Shown: positions 48,897 to 60,232 of the stretch, piece by piece
Layout: each line of letters begins with the position of its first letter
How positions within the stretch are numbered: position 1 is the stretch's first letter
NCBI GenBank assembly: GCA_009193035.1
Contig: SWDT01000030.1
Coordinates: 124,001-188,000, forward strand
Length of the DNA stretch: 64,000 nt
Reading direction: 5' to 3'
Source of the DNA: Halicephalobus mephisto
Taxonomy: Eukaryota; Nematoda; Chromadorea; Rhabditida; Panagrolaimidae
Notes under the pieces: model-generated
Told to the model about the DNA's origin: nothing
What the model saw: the letters and a program-made list of their open reading frames with translations, nothing else
Database searches by the model: none
Translations under genes and position numbers: made by a program

Positions 48897-51074
48897 TTAA
48901 CAATGAATATCTGCACAACAAGCACTGAAAATTCCGGCGAGAATTGCAGCAACAGAAAATAAGAAAGCGCCACAGGCAAGATAGAAACTGTAACTTGTTC
49001 CACTTTCGTTTATACTGTCTTTTATGTCATTTCCATTGAAGTTATCTAAAAATTTTTAAAATATAATTAATATTGAAATTTTTTAAATGTTTTAAAAATT
49101 CTTCTCGAAATTATTTCGTAAGAAAATTGATTTTTGATTTTCGTTATTAGTGCTTTGTTTCATCAAAAGTAACAATCACAGTTCGAAGTCAAAGTTCGAC
49201 ATCAAAGTCGAAAATCAAAATTCGAAATCAAAGTTGATCATCAAAGTTTGACATCAAAGTTCGGAGTTAAAGTTCGACATCAAAGTTGATCATCAAAGTC
49301 CGAAATCAAAGTTGAAAATCAAAGTTCGAAATCAAAGTTGATCATCAAAGTTTGACATCAAAGTTCGAAGTTAAAGTTCGAAATCAAAGTTGAAAATCAA
49401 AGTTCGGAGTTAAAGTTCGACATCAAAGTTGATCATCAAAGTCCGAAATCAAAGTTGAAAATCACAGTTTGACATCAAAATTCGAAATCAAAGTTGATCA
49501 TCAAAGTTCGACATTAAAGTTGAAAATCAACGTTCGGAGTTAAAGTTCGACATCAAAGTTGAAAATCAAAATTCGACATCAAGATTCGAAGTCACAGTTC
49601 GACATCAAAATTGAAAATCAAAGTTGATCATCAAAGTTCAATATCAAATTCTGATTTTTTGTGCTAGGACATGATTTTCAGATTATCTCTTGATTTAAAA
49701 AATCCAAATAAGTTTTAACTACAATTTAGACAGGACATATTTTTGAAATAAAAAATCTGTTAATGTTGTCTCAGCACAAAAATTCATTTTTGACTTCAAA
49801 TTCTATTAACTTTGATGGTTAAGTTTAATCTCGAACTTTGACAGTCAATTTTGATGATCAACTTTGATTTTAAACATTGATAATTAACTTCAAGTCCGAA
49901 CTTTGATTATCAACTTTGATGTTGAACTTTAAGTTTGAATTTTAATGATTAACTTTGATTTTAAATATTGATGGTTAACTTTGGGTTTGAATTTTAAAGA
50001 TTAACTTTAATGTTGAACTTTGATTTTAAATATTGATGGTTAACTTTAAGTCCGAACTTTGATGATTAACTTTGATTTTAAACTTTGATGGTTAACTTTG
50101 ATTTTAAACTTTGATGGTTAACTTTAAGTCCGAACTTTGATGATTAACTTTGATTTTAAACTTTGATGATCAACTTTAAATTCGAATTTTGATAAAAAAG
50201 TTTGATTATGAAGATGGACTTACCGACAACATTCTTGTTGTTGACGTAGAAGACAACGACAGCGATGGCTAGGAGAATGGCCACACCCACAGCCAGACCG
50301 TATAAGGGATGTATGATGTGTTTTTTGCAACAACAGGCACAGAAAGTAATCAAATTCCAGACCAGAGCTATGATTTCAAGGATGACGGCTAGAATCATCG
50401 CTCCGATCACCACTTTGTAATAATTGGGCAAATCCTAAAATCAAAAATTATTAAATTCTGAAAAAATTAAAAATTTTTAGGATTGTGCAAAGTTTTGGAA
50501 TTTTCCAGAATCCAATGAAAATTTCGTAAAAAATGCTAATTTTTAAAATTACAACAAAAATTTGAATTTGGTATTCGTTCACATTTCGCCAAGAATTTAA
50601 TTTTGGCGTTCATTCACTTTTCGCCAAGAATTCAAATTTGGCATTCGTTCACATTTCGCCAAGAATTTTATTTTGGCGTTCGTTCACATTTCGCCAAAAA
50701 TTCAAATTTGGCATTCGTTCGCATTTCACCAAAAATTCAAATTTGGCGTTCATTCGCATTTCGCCAAGAATTTAATTTTTTTAAATTAAAATTTTCCAGA
50801 ATTTTGTAGAAATTTTTTAATTTTTTTTATTTTTAAAATTACAACTTACTTCGAACCATTTTTTACAATCAGTGGTGTCGGATTTTTCTCCCGGAAGAGT
50901 ACAAGCAAAATTAAACAATCCGAATTCTTTGGGAACTGTCTGATTTTTAATTGCATCTTCGGTTTTTTGTTCGAGTTTCGTCCATCCAGGAGTGAACATG
51001 GACACTACAGTAAGCCCCAGACATACCAGCATCAATGCCCCGTAAACTATCTGTCCAAGAGCCGAACAGCACAT
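48897..51074 (-). CDS. claudin-like (PMP22/Clc-like) four-pass membrane protein
   Basis: Exons 50850-51074, 50224-50434 and 48897-49045 join in phase to 194 residues, the usual claudin-superfamily length. Helix 1 is near 7-29. The first extracellular loop holds GWTKLEQ and FGLFNFAC...DCKKW, matching the loose W-GL-C-C claudin signature. Helices 2 and 3 lie in exon 2 (VVIGAMILAVILEIIALVW and LAVGVAILLAIAVVVFY, with a CACCCK turn) and helix 4 near the C-terminus, which ends CCADIHC. Such proteins sit in cell-cell junctions or act as channel partners. Intron 2 is a kilobase inverted-repeat structure. It could instead be named a Clc-like family member; the function is not determined. Confidence 0.85.
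49150..49660. repeat. left arm of intronic inverted array (ATCAAAGTT units)
   Basis: About 30 units of 14-17 bp: AAAGTTCGAAATCA, AAAGTTGATCATCA, AAAGTTCGACATCA. Higher-order order repeats partly. It is complementary to 49790-50215. Confidence 0.92.
49790..50215. repeat. right arm of intronic inverted array (AACTTTGAT units)
   Basis: About 25 units of AACTTTGATGATCAACTTTG and AACTTTGATTTTAAACTTTG type, the reverse complement of the left arm, separated from it by about 130 bp of unrelated sequence. Confidence 0.92.
50555..50790. repeat. minisatellite, TTGGCATTCGTTCACATTTC units, in claudin-like intron 1
   Basis: About six units of 36 bp, the reverse complement of the array at 39600-39985. Confidence 0.9.
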
Positions 51075-51274
51075 TTTTCTAAAATCTGAAATTTCCTAAT
51101 TTTATAAAAAAAAATTGATTGCTTTGGGAAAATAGATAAAATACTTTATAGATTCAATTTTCTTTTAGAAAAACATTGATAAGCATTCGATATAGACGGA
51201 ATCTTCCATAACCTAATGAAAAATTCCGGAAAAAAAATATTTGAAATTCTACAGTATATGGAAATTGTAATTGG

Positions 51275-51600
51275 CAATTGTTCGCATTTCGCCAAAGTTT
51301 CAAATTTGGCATTAGGTCACGTTTCGCCAAAGATTCAAATTTGGCATTAGTTCACGTTTCGCCAAAGTTTTAATTTTGGCATTGAGTCACTTTTCGCCAA
51401 GGATTCAAATTTGGCATTAGGTCACGTTTCGCCAAAGTTTTAATTTTGGCATTAAGTTGCTTTTCGCCAAAGTTTTAATTTTGGCATTAAGTCACTTTTC
51501 GCCAAGGATTCAAATTTAACATTAGGTCATTTTTCGCCAAGGATTCAAATTTGGCATTAGTTCACTTTTCGCCAAAGTATAATTTTTAACTCTTTTATGA
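51275..51600. repeat. minisatellite, TTGGCATTAGGTCACTTTTC units, upstream of the claudin-like gene
   Basis: About nine units of 35-36 bp with TTCGCCAAAG. Same family as the intronic array at 50555-50790, with degraded units continuing to about 51770. Confidence 0.9.
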
Positions 51601-51779
51601 TTTTTTATTTTTAAAATTTGCAAAAATCTTAATTGGTATTTGTTCACATTTCACCAAAAATTAAAATTTGGCAATATGCGCACTTTGTTAAAAGCTTGGA
51701 CTTGGCATTCATGTATTTTTCGCCAAGGATTAAAATTTGACATTTATTTGCTTTTCGTCAAAAATCAATTTTCTTATTT

Positions 51780-54057
51780 TCAAAAAACCATAATCCTCTA
51801 AAATCCAGTAGAAATTTCTGAAATCCTTTAAAACAAAAAAATTCGCATCGAAAAAATTTTATAAAAATATTTTTTAATTTTAAAAAAATTATTTTTATTA
51901 AAATAGTTGCAAATTTTCAATATTTTTATTATTTGAAGAAAAAAATCGTAAAAAAATCATATTTAACAAAAAACGGAAATCCTTGATTTTTTAAAAAAAT
52001 AAAAAAAACCAATTTTTTAAAAAAAAATAAAAAAATAAATTTTTTTAAAAAAATAAAAAAACTAATTTTTTAAAAAAAAAATAAAAATAAAATTTTTTAA
52101 AAAATAAAAAAATAAATTTTTTTTTTAAAATAAAAATTTTTCTCAAAAAAACGCCCATAATGTTCTTTGTGAAAAATTAAAAGTTACTGATAATTTTTTA
52201 AGGAATTAATTCTTTTGATTTCTGAAAGATTATAATAAAGGTCCTATGACATCAGGAAGGAGGGAGATGACTAGGAAACTCAGAATCAGACGTGAGTCAT
52301 CGTCGATGAACATAATTGAGTAAGAACAGATCTAATGACGTGTAGTTACAATACTCAAGTCACAAATAGAGACCGAAAGTATGGTATTCAAAAGATTTCA
52401 AATTCAAACTTTTAAAATTTCGAAATCAAACATTTAAAAAAAAAATAAATTCAAACTTTTTAAAAATTATTTTATTTTTATAAAAAAATCAAATTCAAAC
52501 TTTTAAAATTTCGAAATCAAACATTTTAAAAAAAATAAATTCAAACTTTTTTAAAAATGAATTTTAAATTTCCAAAATTCGAATTAATTTAACTTTTTCG
52601 ATTTCTTAGAACAAATAACTAAATTTAAAACAGAACTTATTGAGTTTCGAAATCAGAATAAGTTCGAATTCAACTAAAAATCGGTTCAGAATCGAAAAAA
52701 ATCAAAATTTTCGATTTTTCTAAATTTCCGAATTTTTTAATTTTCATATTTTTTAATTTTCGACATTCTAAATTTTTAAATTAGTTCTAATTTTTAAATT
52801 TTCGAATTTTTAAATTTTCGAAATTCTAAATTTTCGAATTTTTAAATTTTCGAAATTCTCAATTTCCAAAATTCTTAATTTTTAAATTAGTTCTAATTTT
52901 TAAATTTTCGAAATTCTCAATTTTCAAAATTCTTAATTTTTAAATTAGTTCGAATTTTTTAATTTTCGAATTTTTTCGATTTTCGAATTCAGTGTAAAAT
53001 CGATTTAAAGTTCGATTGAAAAGTTCGGAATCGAGAACTCAGGTAGAGACCAAGGGGGATTGACTACAAAGTCAGGTTTCCCAGAGTTCTCGTTTCCGTG
53101 AGAACTGAGCAAACAACCGAGATTAAAAATGCACCTTGTTGCTATATTTCGTAATAAAACCTATACCTGCTAAATTTTAACGAAAAATAATTTTTAACTT
53201 TTATCAAAAATTAATTTAAAAATTTCATAAAAAATAATTTTTTTATTAAAATTTTTCAAAAATAAAATTTTATTTTTTATTAAAATTTTTTAAAAATAAA
53301 TTTTAGAAATTTTAAATAATTTTTTTTTATTAAAATTTTTCAAAAATTAATTTCTACTTTTTTAAATTAAAATTTTTCGAAAATTAATTTTATTTTTTTT
53401 TTATTAAAATTTTTTAAAAATTTATTTTAATTAAAATTTTTTAAAAATTTACTTTATTCCAAATATTAGAAATTTATAAATTACAAAATTGGAATTTTCC
53501 AAGTTGACTTTAAAGATAAATATGTTCGTTCTCGTTTCGCCAAAGCGATCCGATAACACTAAAATGAATGATTATTCCATAAGGTTGTTTTTTATCTTCC
53601 CAAGTATCATGATAATAGCTGAAAAACAATTCAATGATCTCTATTTTTTTTATGACTTTTAGTTTTTTGTAGAAAAATCTAAAAAGGGATCGAAATTAAA
53701 ACTAAACTTGCAATTTTCCCACAATATTGAAAAAAATACATAAAAATCAAAATTAAATCTGCAGCTTGCCCGCAATATTCGGAAAAAATAAATCAAACTT
53801 GCAAATTGCCCGCAATATTTAACAAATAAATCAAAATCAAACTTGCAGGTTGCCCGCAATATTCAAGCATATAGATGGACATTGAAAATTTTCATTTTAT
53901 GTTTTGGTGTTTGTGTCATTTTGCCAAAATGTGTTGTAATTTTTATTTACAATCAAAAAAATTTGATCTAGAGAACAGAACGTCAAACAACACAATTCAA
54001 AACCTCATATAAACTTATTTCAACAAAGTAGGCTTACCTCAATAATTTTTATACAAC
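51780..54057. other. gene-free repeat-rich intergenic stretch
   Basis: 51870-52140 is simple AAAAAATAAATTTTTT sequence. 52240-52390 and 53030-53120 are short unique patches of higher G+C without a supported exon. 52600-53020 has AATTTTCGAATTTTTAAATT repeats, 53180-53470 is simple A+T. 53690-53880 has four units with AAACTTGCA..TTGCCCGCAATATT (the TTGC family). Near 53525 and 53975 are relics of the 116 bp GH1-A intron repeat. Confidence 0.6.
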
Positions 54058-54381
54058 TTCTCTGAAATCACGCCTAGCTGAATGGAATCAACACATAACA
54101 ACTCTTGATTACAGTTTCCGCATTATTTGATTGTAACTGAGTGCAATCGATGACAGGATTGTATTCTGATAGAAGATTGGATATAACTGAGTATAATCAA
54201 TGTATTTGGACCATGTTTGTTTCCAGTTAAAAAGGCATTAGTACGTTGATTGCACTCAGTTATATCCAATCTTCCATCAGAATGCAATCCTGCCATCGAT
54301 TGCACTCAGAATCAAATAATGTGAAAACTGTAATCAAGACTTATGTGTTGACTTCATTCAGTTAGACCCAACTTCAGAAAA
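54058..54381. mobile_element. long perfect-looking inverted repeat (fold-back/MITE-like element)
   Basis: Arms of roughly 130-140 bp flank a loop centred near 54220. The outer part CTGAATGGAATCAACACATA (54078 on) is mirrored by sequence ending near 54361, and the inner GATATAACTGAGTNNAATCA by TGATTGCACTCAGTTATATC. No protein is encoded. A non-autonomous DNA-transposon relic is the simplest reading; target-site duplications are not clear. Confidence 0.75.
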
Positions 54382-54427
54382 CCTGTACTTTTTTGGCGTT
54401 CAGTTTCACTTCGCCAAAGTAAAGATT

Positions 54428-57400
54428 CTATTTTTTCGTTTGTGCTCTTGTCCAGAGAGCAATGAAAGCAATTGTTCTGAATATTAAAATCATAACCATG
54501 AGGATCAGTACATCGATCCACATTCTGTTTTCTTTAAACCCAAATTGATGAATGACGTCATGACCTGTTTTGTAACAATCAGACCCGCTTAAAGTACCGT
54601 TTCCACATCCGGGGATACTGTCAACCCTCGACCATTCGTTGACAATCAAAGCTTCAAAACCATATTGAAAATAACTCAGATACTGTAACGGAATAAAGTA
54701 ATTTGGAAGAGAATTAACATTTATGAAAAATCCTCCAAGTGCCATCATCGGAACTACCAAGATTGGCATAACCGAAATAGCCACGGACACTAGGCCAAAA
54801 ATACAGGACATCATGTAACTGATCGATATAGCAGTATTCGTGACCAGAATACATATCATTGTGAAAAAAATAAAAGCTCCAACATCAGGGTTATATCCAG
54901 AAAGCCAATACGTAATCGAGGCAAAAACGGCCGGATAAATAACGTATTGAATAGCTTCTGCAATGTTCTTAGCCAGGAAATACGGTAGAACCCTGTAGAG
55001 GTTAGCCTGGTGTTCCCGCAGAAACGTCGGAAGTTCATCACAAAACATCTAAAATCAAAAATTTTTTAAATTTTTCATAAAATTATTTAAATTTTTTCAA
55101 AATTTTCATAATTATAAAGAGTAAAAAATATAAGAGGAAAAATATATAAGAAGAAGAAATATAAGATAGAAAAAAATTAAACCAATTACAGTATCCGAAA
55201 ATCTTGCAATGTTGTTACTACCATGGCCCAGATGCCCAAGCCTCATCCTAAAATCCGATTTCCACACATAATTAGTAATTTATTTCATATCTTATATTTC
55301 TTCCTCTTATATTTTTGCCATTCACGGAAATGGATGTTGTTATGAAATTGTCTCAACGCGGATATCAGAAATCCCATGGAAATTACAGTAATCTGCGCGT
55401 TAATTTTGTGACAGTTCATAGGTGATCCACAATTACTTGTTATTTAAGTTTTACATAAATTACAGTAGAAACTCACGTGGACAGCGGTGAATTGAAACAT
55501 AAAATTCATGTTGACCACGACTTGGAAGAGGCCTCCGTTCACGTTCATTACCGTGTTCTGGTTGATCTGAGTTCCGAAATAAACAAAACCCATGATCAAA
55601 GAAATCACCTAAATGATGTTATTTATTAAATAAAATAAAAAACAAAAATTATAAAAATTAGTAATTTTTTAATAAAATTTCTTTGATATAAATTTTCGAG
55701 ATTTAGGTAAAAATCAAAAAAATTATGGCACTTTTCCTTCCATTTCGCAATATTCCATTTTTATATTGATTTTTTATAATTAACCCAATATCTCAGTTAA
55801 GTAAGAAGTGATTTAAAAAAAAACTCCAAAATCAGCGCGAGTCAAAGGGGACCAACTGCCGCTGGGGATGTCTGTCGAACAGCCTCTCATTTACTTTGTT
55901 TTTATATTGATTTTTTATAATTAACCCAATATCTCAGTTAAGTAAGAAAAAATTAATTTAAAAAAAACTTCGAAATCAATAGGAATCAAAAAGAAGAAAA
56001 ACGGAGAACAAATACCGTAGTCTAAAAAACTGAGAATAAAGCAAGTAGATTTCGTAATACATTGCCAGATTTACTTTTTCCTGTTTTTACTCTCTCCTTT
56101 TCCGCAGGAATTCCAAAAATTAAAAATTCTACAGAATTATCTCAATATGGATTTTCGTAATTTGCTAGAAAATTTCAGAACTTAAGCAAGAAATAAGAAA
56201 AACTGGATTTCGTAATACGTTGCCAGATTTACCTTTTTCCTGTTTTTACTCTTTTTCCGCGGGAATTCAAAAACTCCCGAAAACTATATCGTTTTTAAAT
56301 TACAGCATTTTTGAATAAAATTAAAACTTACAATAGTTTGAAAAACCCGGACTTGAAGAACGACGGGATCTCTCATGTTTCCAAGGAGGGATCTCCTGAA
56401 TAACCCCACAAATTGCTGGAACCAAGTAGCTTTGTATTTTTGGAATGTTTTTTCTTTTAATTTGTCGTTATTTTTCCAGATGGAATCCAGGGAATCATCC
56501 GAAGAACTTTTGTCGTCCGATTTCGCAATTTCGAGGACGGATTTCCCGATCGAAGATTCCAGAAAACTACTGCACATTTTTGCGACATTTTTTTTACTTT
56601 CATCGTGTTTTTTGCCCGTCAAAATGGCCAAAGAAGACACAAAATGATCTGCCGGATTTGATTTTTCTGGAACAGGATTTCCGAGAAATCTCCAATGTTG
56701 AATAGCTTCTGGAATCGTCCCAACGAAAGCCGTTCTGCCTTCTGCCATGAAGCAAACTCTGAATAATCGCATAATCAAAGAAATCCATATATAATCGAAG
56801 AAAAATCACCTGTCAAAAAGAGCGAAAACTTGACTCGACGGCTGGTGGATTGTGCAAATGATCGTCATGTTTTTCCTCGTCGCTAGAGACTTCAGAACAT
56901 CAATCGTGTGTTTCGCCATGTGGGAATCCAATCCAGAAGTCGGTTCATCACAGAACAACAGCGGAGGAGAAGTCATGATCTGAAAAATTCCATATATCGA
57001 AAATTGAAAATTCTTTTAAATCGCAACTAACTTTCGAAATTATTAAACATATTTAAAATCTGATGTTTATTTTTATTAAATTGTTTTCTAGAAGGAGAAA
57101 GTAAACTTGAGGAATCCCATATATCAAGAATTTTAAAAACTTTTAAAACAAGTTGTAATTTTTTAAATTATCAAATATTTAAAATTTGGTGTTTATTTTT
57201 ATTAAATTGTTTTCTAGAAGGAGAAAGTAAACTTGAGGAATCCCATATATCGAAAGTTGAAAAGTACAAACTAATTCGTTCATTCGTAGTGGATTTTCAA
57301 AGATTAATTTTAAAATTGTTCGTTTTCTAGCCTAATTTTACTTATTTTAGTAATTCCTTTTTATAATTAAATACATCTTCAACCTGATTATAGTTATTTA

Positions 57401-59589
57401 ATCAATTTTTCGGAAAAGTAATCAAAAACAGAAAATTTCTAAATTTACAGTTTCCAAATTTTCTCATTTTTAAAAGTAGTTTTGTAAAATTGAATTGTAG
57501 AATCTGAATGTGCTTTTGAAAAAACTTAGATTTGATATATGACTGGTTTTGCAACAAGTTATTAAAGCAGGAAAAACTCACTTCAGAAGCGAAAGCCAGT
57601 CTTTTCCGTTCTCCTCCGGAGATTCCCTTGATTCCTCGACGATGATTCCCGATTAGAGTATTTCCACATTTAGACAGATTAAGCTAAAGGATTTTCAATA
57701 TATGAAACTTTTAAAAAAACTTACATCGGCCATGACCATCCGGACTCTTCTGTAGCGCTCTTTGGTGGTGTAATTTTTTCCCATTTTCATTAATGCCTAA
57801 AAATATTGCTAATTTAAATTAATTTTCATATAAAAAACGAACAGTAAAATGCAAATGTTCGGAGACGGTCATTGTGCCGATGAAGAGGTCGTCTTGCTGG
57901 ACGTAGGCCGACAGCTTCCTCAAAGTCGCCTTGTTGACTTCGACGTCGTTGATTCGGATCTTTCCGGAGGTGATTACAGTACTCAGATTCCGTTGAGTGA
58001 GAATGTTCATCAAGGACGTTTTCCCAGCTCCACTGGATCCCATCAGAGCCAGGACTTCTCCCGGGTAGGCCACTCCGAAACCTTCGAATTCGATTTTTAT
58101 TTAATTCATTAACCAAAATACTTCCGTTCATGTGTAAAATTTCTTAAAACACATCTATCCAGGATATTGTAATCCATATGATGCCGAAATTTCAGTGTAA
58201 ACATGGAAATTTCCAGAGAAAAACGAGTTTAGGGTAAGTTCCATGTAAATTAAACTCGAAACAAAATCGAGTCAAACAAATTGACTCGCACTGGCTTTAG
58301 TGAGAGAAAAGGAATGAATGAATTCATTCTTCCTTATAACAAGAATGAATGGTTTACAGAAATTCACTCGCACTGATTTTTATTTTCGGAAAAAGAATAA
58401 TTGGTTTAATTTGTTTCCAATATAGGAATGCATGGTATTTTGGGACGTTTTGTTGAAGATGCCTTTTTTGTCCTGTTAAAAAGGAATGACTGAGTTGACT
58501 CGCGCTCAGTACAGGAGTGCATAGTTCATTCGGGACAGATTGCCAGAAATTTCCGCGCGCAAAAGTGTTTTTAAATTAAAATTCAAAAACAAATTTTAAA
58601 TTCGATTTTTTTATTTTTTCGGATTGTTAATAAATAGACTTCCGTAAATATTTATAATTTAGGTTAATTTTTGGTTTTTTAAAGTAAAACTTACAATGAT
58701 CAAGGATCATGCCCCGAGGCACAAAGTCTTTTTTCCGCTCCGTAGAGGACATCCCGAGGCAGTTCTTGATCGAAGAAAATAATGGTTTTTCCGGCTTCGT
58801 TTTCGGTCTAGCGCAGACAGCGTGCCAAGTCAGCCTCATAGCCGGCATTACGGTAACCGTCGAAATCTGAATCAACAATTATTATTTACTAAAATTCCAT
58901 GAAAACCTTACAACCCATCAGAATACAATAGAAGCTTCTAAAACCTTTAAAAATTCTAAATTTTAAAATCCTAGAATTTTCTAGAATATCTTTAAAAAAT
59001 TTCCAAAGTTTTAAAAAATTTTATAAAAGTTTCCGAAACCTTCAAAAATTTTAGGAAAACTTCTGAAACCTTCTAAAATATCTTTAAAATATTTCTGAAA
59101 CCTTCAAAAATTTTAGGAAAACTTCTGAAACCTTTTAAAATATCTTTAAAAAATTTCCAAAGTCTTCAAAAATTTTGTAAGTTTCTGAAACCTTCCAGAA
59201 TATCTTTAAAAAGCCTCTGAAACCTTCTAGAACATCTTTAAAAAATTTCCAGTCTTCAAAAATTCTACAAAAATTTCTAAAATCTTCCATAATCTCAGAA
59301 ATTTCTAAAATCAATTAAAAGATCTTAAAAATTTTCAAAAAATTTGTAAAATTTCTAAAATTCATTTTGAAATAATTTTAATTTTTATAATTTTGCGATT
59401 GAAAAAATCAAAACTTACGGCTCTGTCGTAATCAGAACTGGCGACGACGCTTTTTGGTTTCTGGAGATTCGGCATCTGGATAGTGACTTTTCTTTCACCA
59501 AGATCAAACGCCGGATTTTCTTGTTCTTCGTCGTCTTCATTAGGGGGCAACAGGGGGTACAGGGGTCCTTCTCCGTCTATTCTGCTCAT
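54428..59589 (-). CDS. ABCG (White-type) half-transporter
   Basis: Nine exons in phase: 59419-59589, 58695-58866, 57843-58081, 57725-57796, 57582-57683, 56810-56979, 56332-56758, 55477-55608, 54428-55048, giving 701 residues. ABC domain first, membrane domain second, the ABCG order. Walker A GSSGAGKT (129-136), signature [11 protein letters not shown], Walker [14 protein letters not shown] and H-loop IHQPSSQ are all intact, so it should hydrolyse ATP. The C-terminal domain has about six helices, with a Cys-containing loop ([13 protein letters not shown]) before the last. Half-transporters dimerise to move lipids, pigments or xenobiotics; the substrate is unknown. The exon 3 acceptor (TTCGAAG) is atypical but the join aligns with the family. 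Resembles C. elegans wht genes; which one is not decided. Confidence 0.92.
55700..56280. repeat. two duplicated blocks in an ABCG intron
   Basis: TTATAATTAACCCAATATCT blocks at about 55760-55815 and 55900-55950, and GGATTTCGTAATACGTTGCC-type blocks at about 56040-56115 and 56200-56270. An ACTCGC-type piece (GCGCGAGTCA) lies near 55835. Confidence 0.75.
57060..57255. repeat. direct duplication of about 70 bp in an ABCG intron, offset 127 bp
   Basis: TTTTCTAGAAGGAGAAAGTA and AACTTGAGGAATCCCATATA occur twice with nearly identical flanks. Confidence 0.8.
58260..58530. repeat. dispersed ACTCGC(A/G)CT repeat in an ABCG intron
   Basis: Units with TTCACTCGCACTGATTTTTA and AGGAATGAATGGTT, in both orientations. 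Same family as 31500-31680 and 45540-45900. Confidence 0.7.
58900..59390. repeat. degenerate intronic repeats, ACCTTCAAAAATTTTAGGAA
   Basis: About eight diverged units with CTTCTGAAACCTT and ATATCTTTAAAAAA in the first ABCG intron. Confidence 0.65.
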
Positions 59590-59668
59590 ATCGAAATCAA
59601 TTTTCAATGAAAAAGACCGAAAAAGACCGAAAAACAAGGTCCGAAGCCTAAAACGAGAAATATGGGCC

Positions 59669-59694
59669 AGATAAGAATTTTATTTTTCTTATCT
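59669..59694. promoter_or_regulatory. paired GATA sites upstream of the ABCG gene
   Basis: AGATAAG at 59669-59675 and CTTATCT at 59688-59694 lie 80-105 bp before the ATG of the minus-strand gene, beyond the 3' splice site near 59650. The pattern suggests intestinal expression by inference. Confidence 0.4.
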
Positions 59695-59699
59695 TCGAG

Positions 59700-60232
59700 G
59701 ACTTACTTCCCCGTCGGGATGTCGTTATCAAGTTGTAAAAAACAAAAGATCAATCTTCATCTTTATCCACTAATCCGACGACTTAATTATGGTCGTTTTC
59801 TACCGTAATAGAAAATTGAATTTTTTTTATTTAATAAGTTTGAAAATTATTTTTTTTAATTTAACTGATTAAATAAGTTTTCGAAAAATTTTAGATTACA
59901 ATAAACATGTTTAAAAAAATAAAAATCAAAAAATTTTCGGATTTTTTAAAAAATATTAAAAAAATAAAAAAAAATAATTTTTAAAATTTTTTGAAACATG
60001 TTTATGAAAAAATATTTAAAAAAGTAATTTTTGTAAAATGTTTAAAAAAATAAAAATTTGGAATTTTTAAAATTTTTTGAAACATGTTTAAAAAATAAAA
60101 ATTTGGAATTTTTTGAAACATGTTTATGGAAAAATTTTAATCAAAAAATCAGAGTTAAATTTTAATTTTTTTAATAAATAAATAAACTCATTATAATTGT
60201 CGGATTTTTTACAAAAATTAATTTTCATTTTT
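59700..60232. other. spacer with simple A+T repeats
   Basis: 59820-60170 has repeated AACATGTTTAAAAAA and GGAATTTTTAAAATTTTTTG. No gene is seen. Confidence 0.6.
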
